Shown: piece after piece, positions 4,601 through 5,738 of the stretch
How positions within the stretch are numbered: position 1 is the first letter of the stretch
Layout: the number at the start of each line of letters is the position of its first letter
DNA from: Lachnospiraceae bacterium
GTDB lineage: Bacteria > Bacillota > Clostridia > Lachnospirales > Lachnospiraceae
DNA length: 5,738 bases
Assembly: GCA_017473665.1 (NCBI GenBank)
Contig: JAFUKK010000115.1
Coordinates: 1 to 5,738, forward strand
Direction: 5' to 3'
Made by a program: the position numbers and the translations under genes
The notes under the pieces: generated by a model
The model's database searches: none
What the model was told of the DNA's origin: nothing
The model's input: only the letters and a program-made list of their open reading frames with translations

Positions 4601-5738
4601 ATGAAACGAATTCTTTCTGTTATATTAAGTCTTACAATTACCGCTTGCCTGGTTGGATGTACTGCCAATCCCACTTCTGAATCTGCCTCTACTGATACAA
4701 GTACAGAAATGACTGCCAGCCCGGCAGAAACAATTGCGGACTCCCAGACTTCCACCGAGGATACAGCTGTTTCTGAATCTTCAGAAACACCCGGCGAAGA
4801 AATAGTTTCTATTCCCTACTCTGCCGATTTCTATGATTATGAATCCATGGCAGACCTTTTATCCGAATATGGAATTATCTTCGGTACCAAAATCAATTCC
4901 AATACAGAATCCGACTACACACTAAAAAATCTGATTTCCACCCATTTTGACAGTGTTACTGCCAGCAATGAAATGAAGGCATATACCCTTTTAGACCAAA
5001 ATGCCTCCAAAAAATCCAAAGACGGAATGCCCTGTATGAATTTCTCCAAATCCGACTGTATCATCTCTGTGGCCTCTGAGACCGGGACCAAGATTAGAGG
5101 ACATGTGTTGGTGTGGGACGCCCATATGTGTGATTGGTTTTTCCGGGAAGGATATGAAAGCAACGGTGATTATGTGGATGCAGATACTTTGAAAAAGCGA
5201 TTGGAATCCTACATTGACCAGACCATTACCTACTACGAAACCAATTATCCGGGGCTGGTATATTGCTGGGATGTGGTAAATGAAGCTGTGGGCGATAATG
5301 CCAAATGCTGGGATGGCAGTGATGCCCGCCATATCCGTACCTCCCGTGATAGTAAGCCCAATAAATTTTATGATATCATCGGCAAGGACTACGTAGAACT
5401 CTCCTTCCTATATGCCAGAAATACTGTCGATGCCCTGAAAGAGAAAAATCCCGAAGTGAATATCAAACTTTTTTATAATGATTACAGCACCTTCAGCGCA
5501 GATAAAAGAGATGCCATCTGTGCTCTGGTGGACAGCATCAACACCTATGCCAAGGATGCCGACGGCAGCTATCGAAGACTTGTGGACGGTGTCGGCATGC
5601 AGGGATACATCGGCAGCTCCGGCAAACAGACCGGTTGTATGCGAAAGGTTGATATTATTAATATTGAAAAGGCAATATTGAAGTTCTGGGAGCATGGTGT
5701 GGAGTCCCAGATTACGGAAATGGCCGTACGCAGCTACA
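4601..5738 (+). CDS. GH10 endo-1,4-beta-xylanase, lipoprotein (3' end outside the window)
   Basis: This gene encodes a surface-anchored glycoside hydrolase family 10 enzyme, predicted to cut the beta-1,4-xylan backbone outside the cell with retention of configuration. The 379 codons present start at an ATG five bases after GGAGG (4591-4595). Residues 1-20 form a lipoprotein signal (MKR, hydrophobic core, lipobox LVGC with Cys20). Residues 21-70 are a Ser/Thr/Glu/Asp-rich linker, and the GH10 barrel starts near residue 75. Landmarks are SVTASNEMK (118-126), RGHVLVW (166-172), acid/base Glu228 in WDVVNEA, YNDY (292-295), GVGMQGY (330-336) and the presumed nucleophile Glu373 in ITEMAV. The frame is open to the last base, so the rest of the barrel and any carbohydrate-binding module lie beyond. 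Several positions near the active site differ from well-studied GH10 enzymes. It is divergent from acpP, with 248 bp between start codons. Exact substrate is not proven. Confidence 0.9.
   Translation, partial: MKRILSVILSLTITACLVGCTANPTSESASTDTSTEMTASPAETIADSQTSTEDTAVSESSETPGEEIVSIPYSADFYDYESMADLLSEYGIIFGTKINSNTESDYTLKNLISTHFDSVTASNEMKAYTLLDQNASKKSKDGMPCMNFSKSDCIISVASETGTKIRGHVLVWDAHMCDWFFREGYESNGDYVDADTLKKRLESYIDQTITYYETNYPGLVYCWDVVNEAVGDNAKCWDGSDARHIRTSRDSKPNKFYDIIGKDYVELSFLYARNTVDALKEKNPEVNIKLFYNDYSTFSADKRDAICALVDSINTYAKDADGSYRRLVDGVGMQGYIGSSGKQTGCMRKVDIINIEKAILKFWEHGVESQITEMAVRSY

Noticed and set aside
4495..4755. An 86-codon minus-strand open frame spanning the intergenic region and the xylanase signal/linker.
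   Set aside because: Its N-terminal part is the reverse of the Ser/Thr-rich linker and its C-terminal part is AT-rich spacer; no homology is recognisable and it overlaps the xylanase start and candidate promoter.
4915..5695. Minus-strand open frames of 82-113 codons opposite the xylanase gene (4915-5163, 4991-5332, 5408-5695).
   Set aside because: They are antisense shadows of the GH10 coding sequence, which has recognisable motifs in the right order and a clear start with GGAGG.
1..5738. CRISPR arrays, tRNA or rRNA genes, insertion sequences, prophage or toxin-antitoxin genes.
   Set aside because: None seen. The window is almost fully occupied by the fab operon, one divergent control region and the xylanase gene, and no rho-independent terminator (GC-rich stem plus T-run) was evident in the gaps between genes.

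Overview
The window looks like chromosomal DNA from an anaerobic, Gram-positive member of the Clostridia. A gut or rumen Lachnospiraceae-type organism is the best guess. The reasons are strong AGGAGG-like ribosome binding sites, a FabK-type enoyl-ACP reductase, the classical Firmicutes acpP-fabK-fabD-fabG-fabF gene order, and an adjacent secreted lipoprotein xylanase with an acidic Ser/Thr linker. The genus assignment is inference; no rRNA or other phylogenetic marker is present.

Layout. Positions 1-4352 hold a tightly packed type II fatty-acid synthesis operon, read entirely on the minus strand (right to left): acpP (4125-4352), fabK (3163-4098), fabD (2240-3163), fabG (1487-2239), fabF (185-1420) and the first 43 codons of fabZ (1-131, cut by the window edge). 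Positions 4353-4600 are a 248-bp divergent intergenic region. It carries a near-consensus sigma-A promoter for the fab operon (4442-4470), three evenly phased TTTGA-N3-TCAAA operators (4384-4428) resembling the FabT/MarR-family site, a short tandem repeat, an AT-rich dyad and a weaker candidate promoter for the rightward gene. From 4601 to the right edge, on the plus strand, is the 5' part (379 codons) of a GH10-family endo-xylanase lipoprotein gene that runs out of the window.

How the genes work together. AcpP carries the growing acyl chain. FabD loads malonate onto it and FabF performs the elongating condensation. FabG reduces the 3-keto group, FabZ dehydrates, and FabK reduces the enoyl bond to complete the cycle. 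Initiation (fabH) and malonyl-CoA supply (acc genes) are not in the window. accB, often found between fabF and fabZ in related operons, is absent from that position. The xylanase has no evident metabolic link to the operon; it is simply a head-to-head neighbour sharing the control region.

Most notable points: the three operators spaced exactly 16 bp centre to centre, downstream of the promoter in the untranslated leader; and a GH10 domain that keeps both catalytic glutamates but seems to have replaced several usually conserved active-site support residues.
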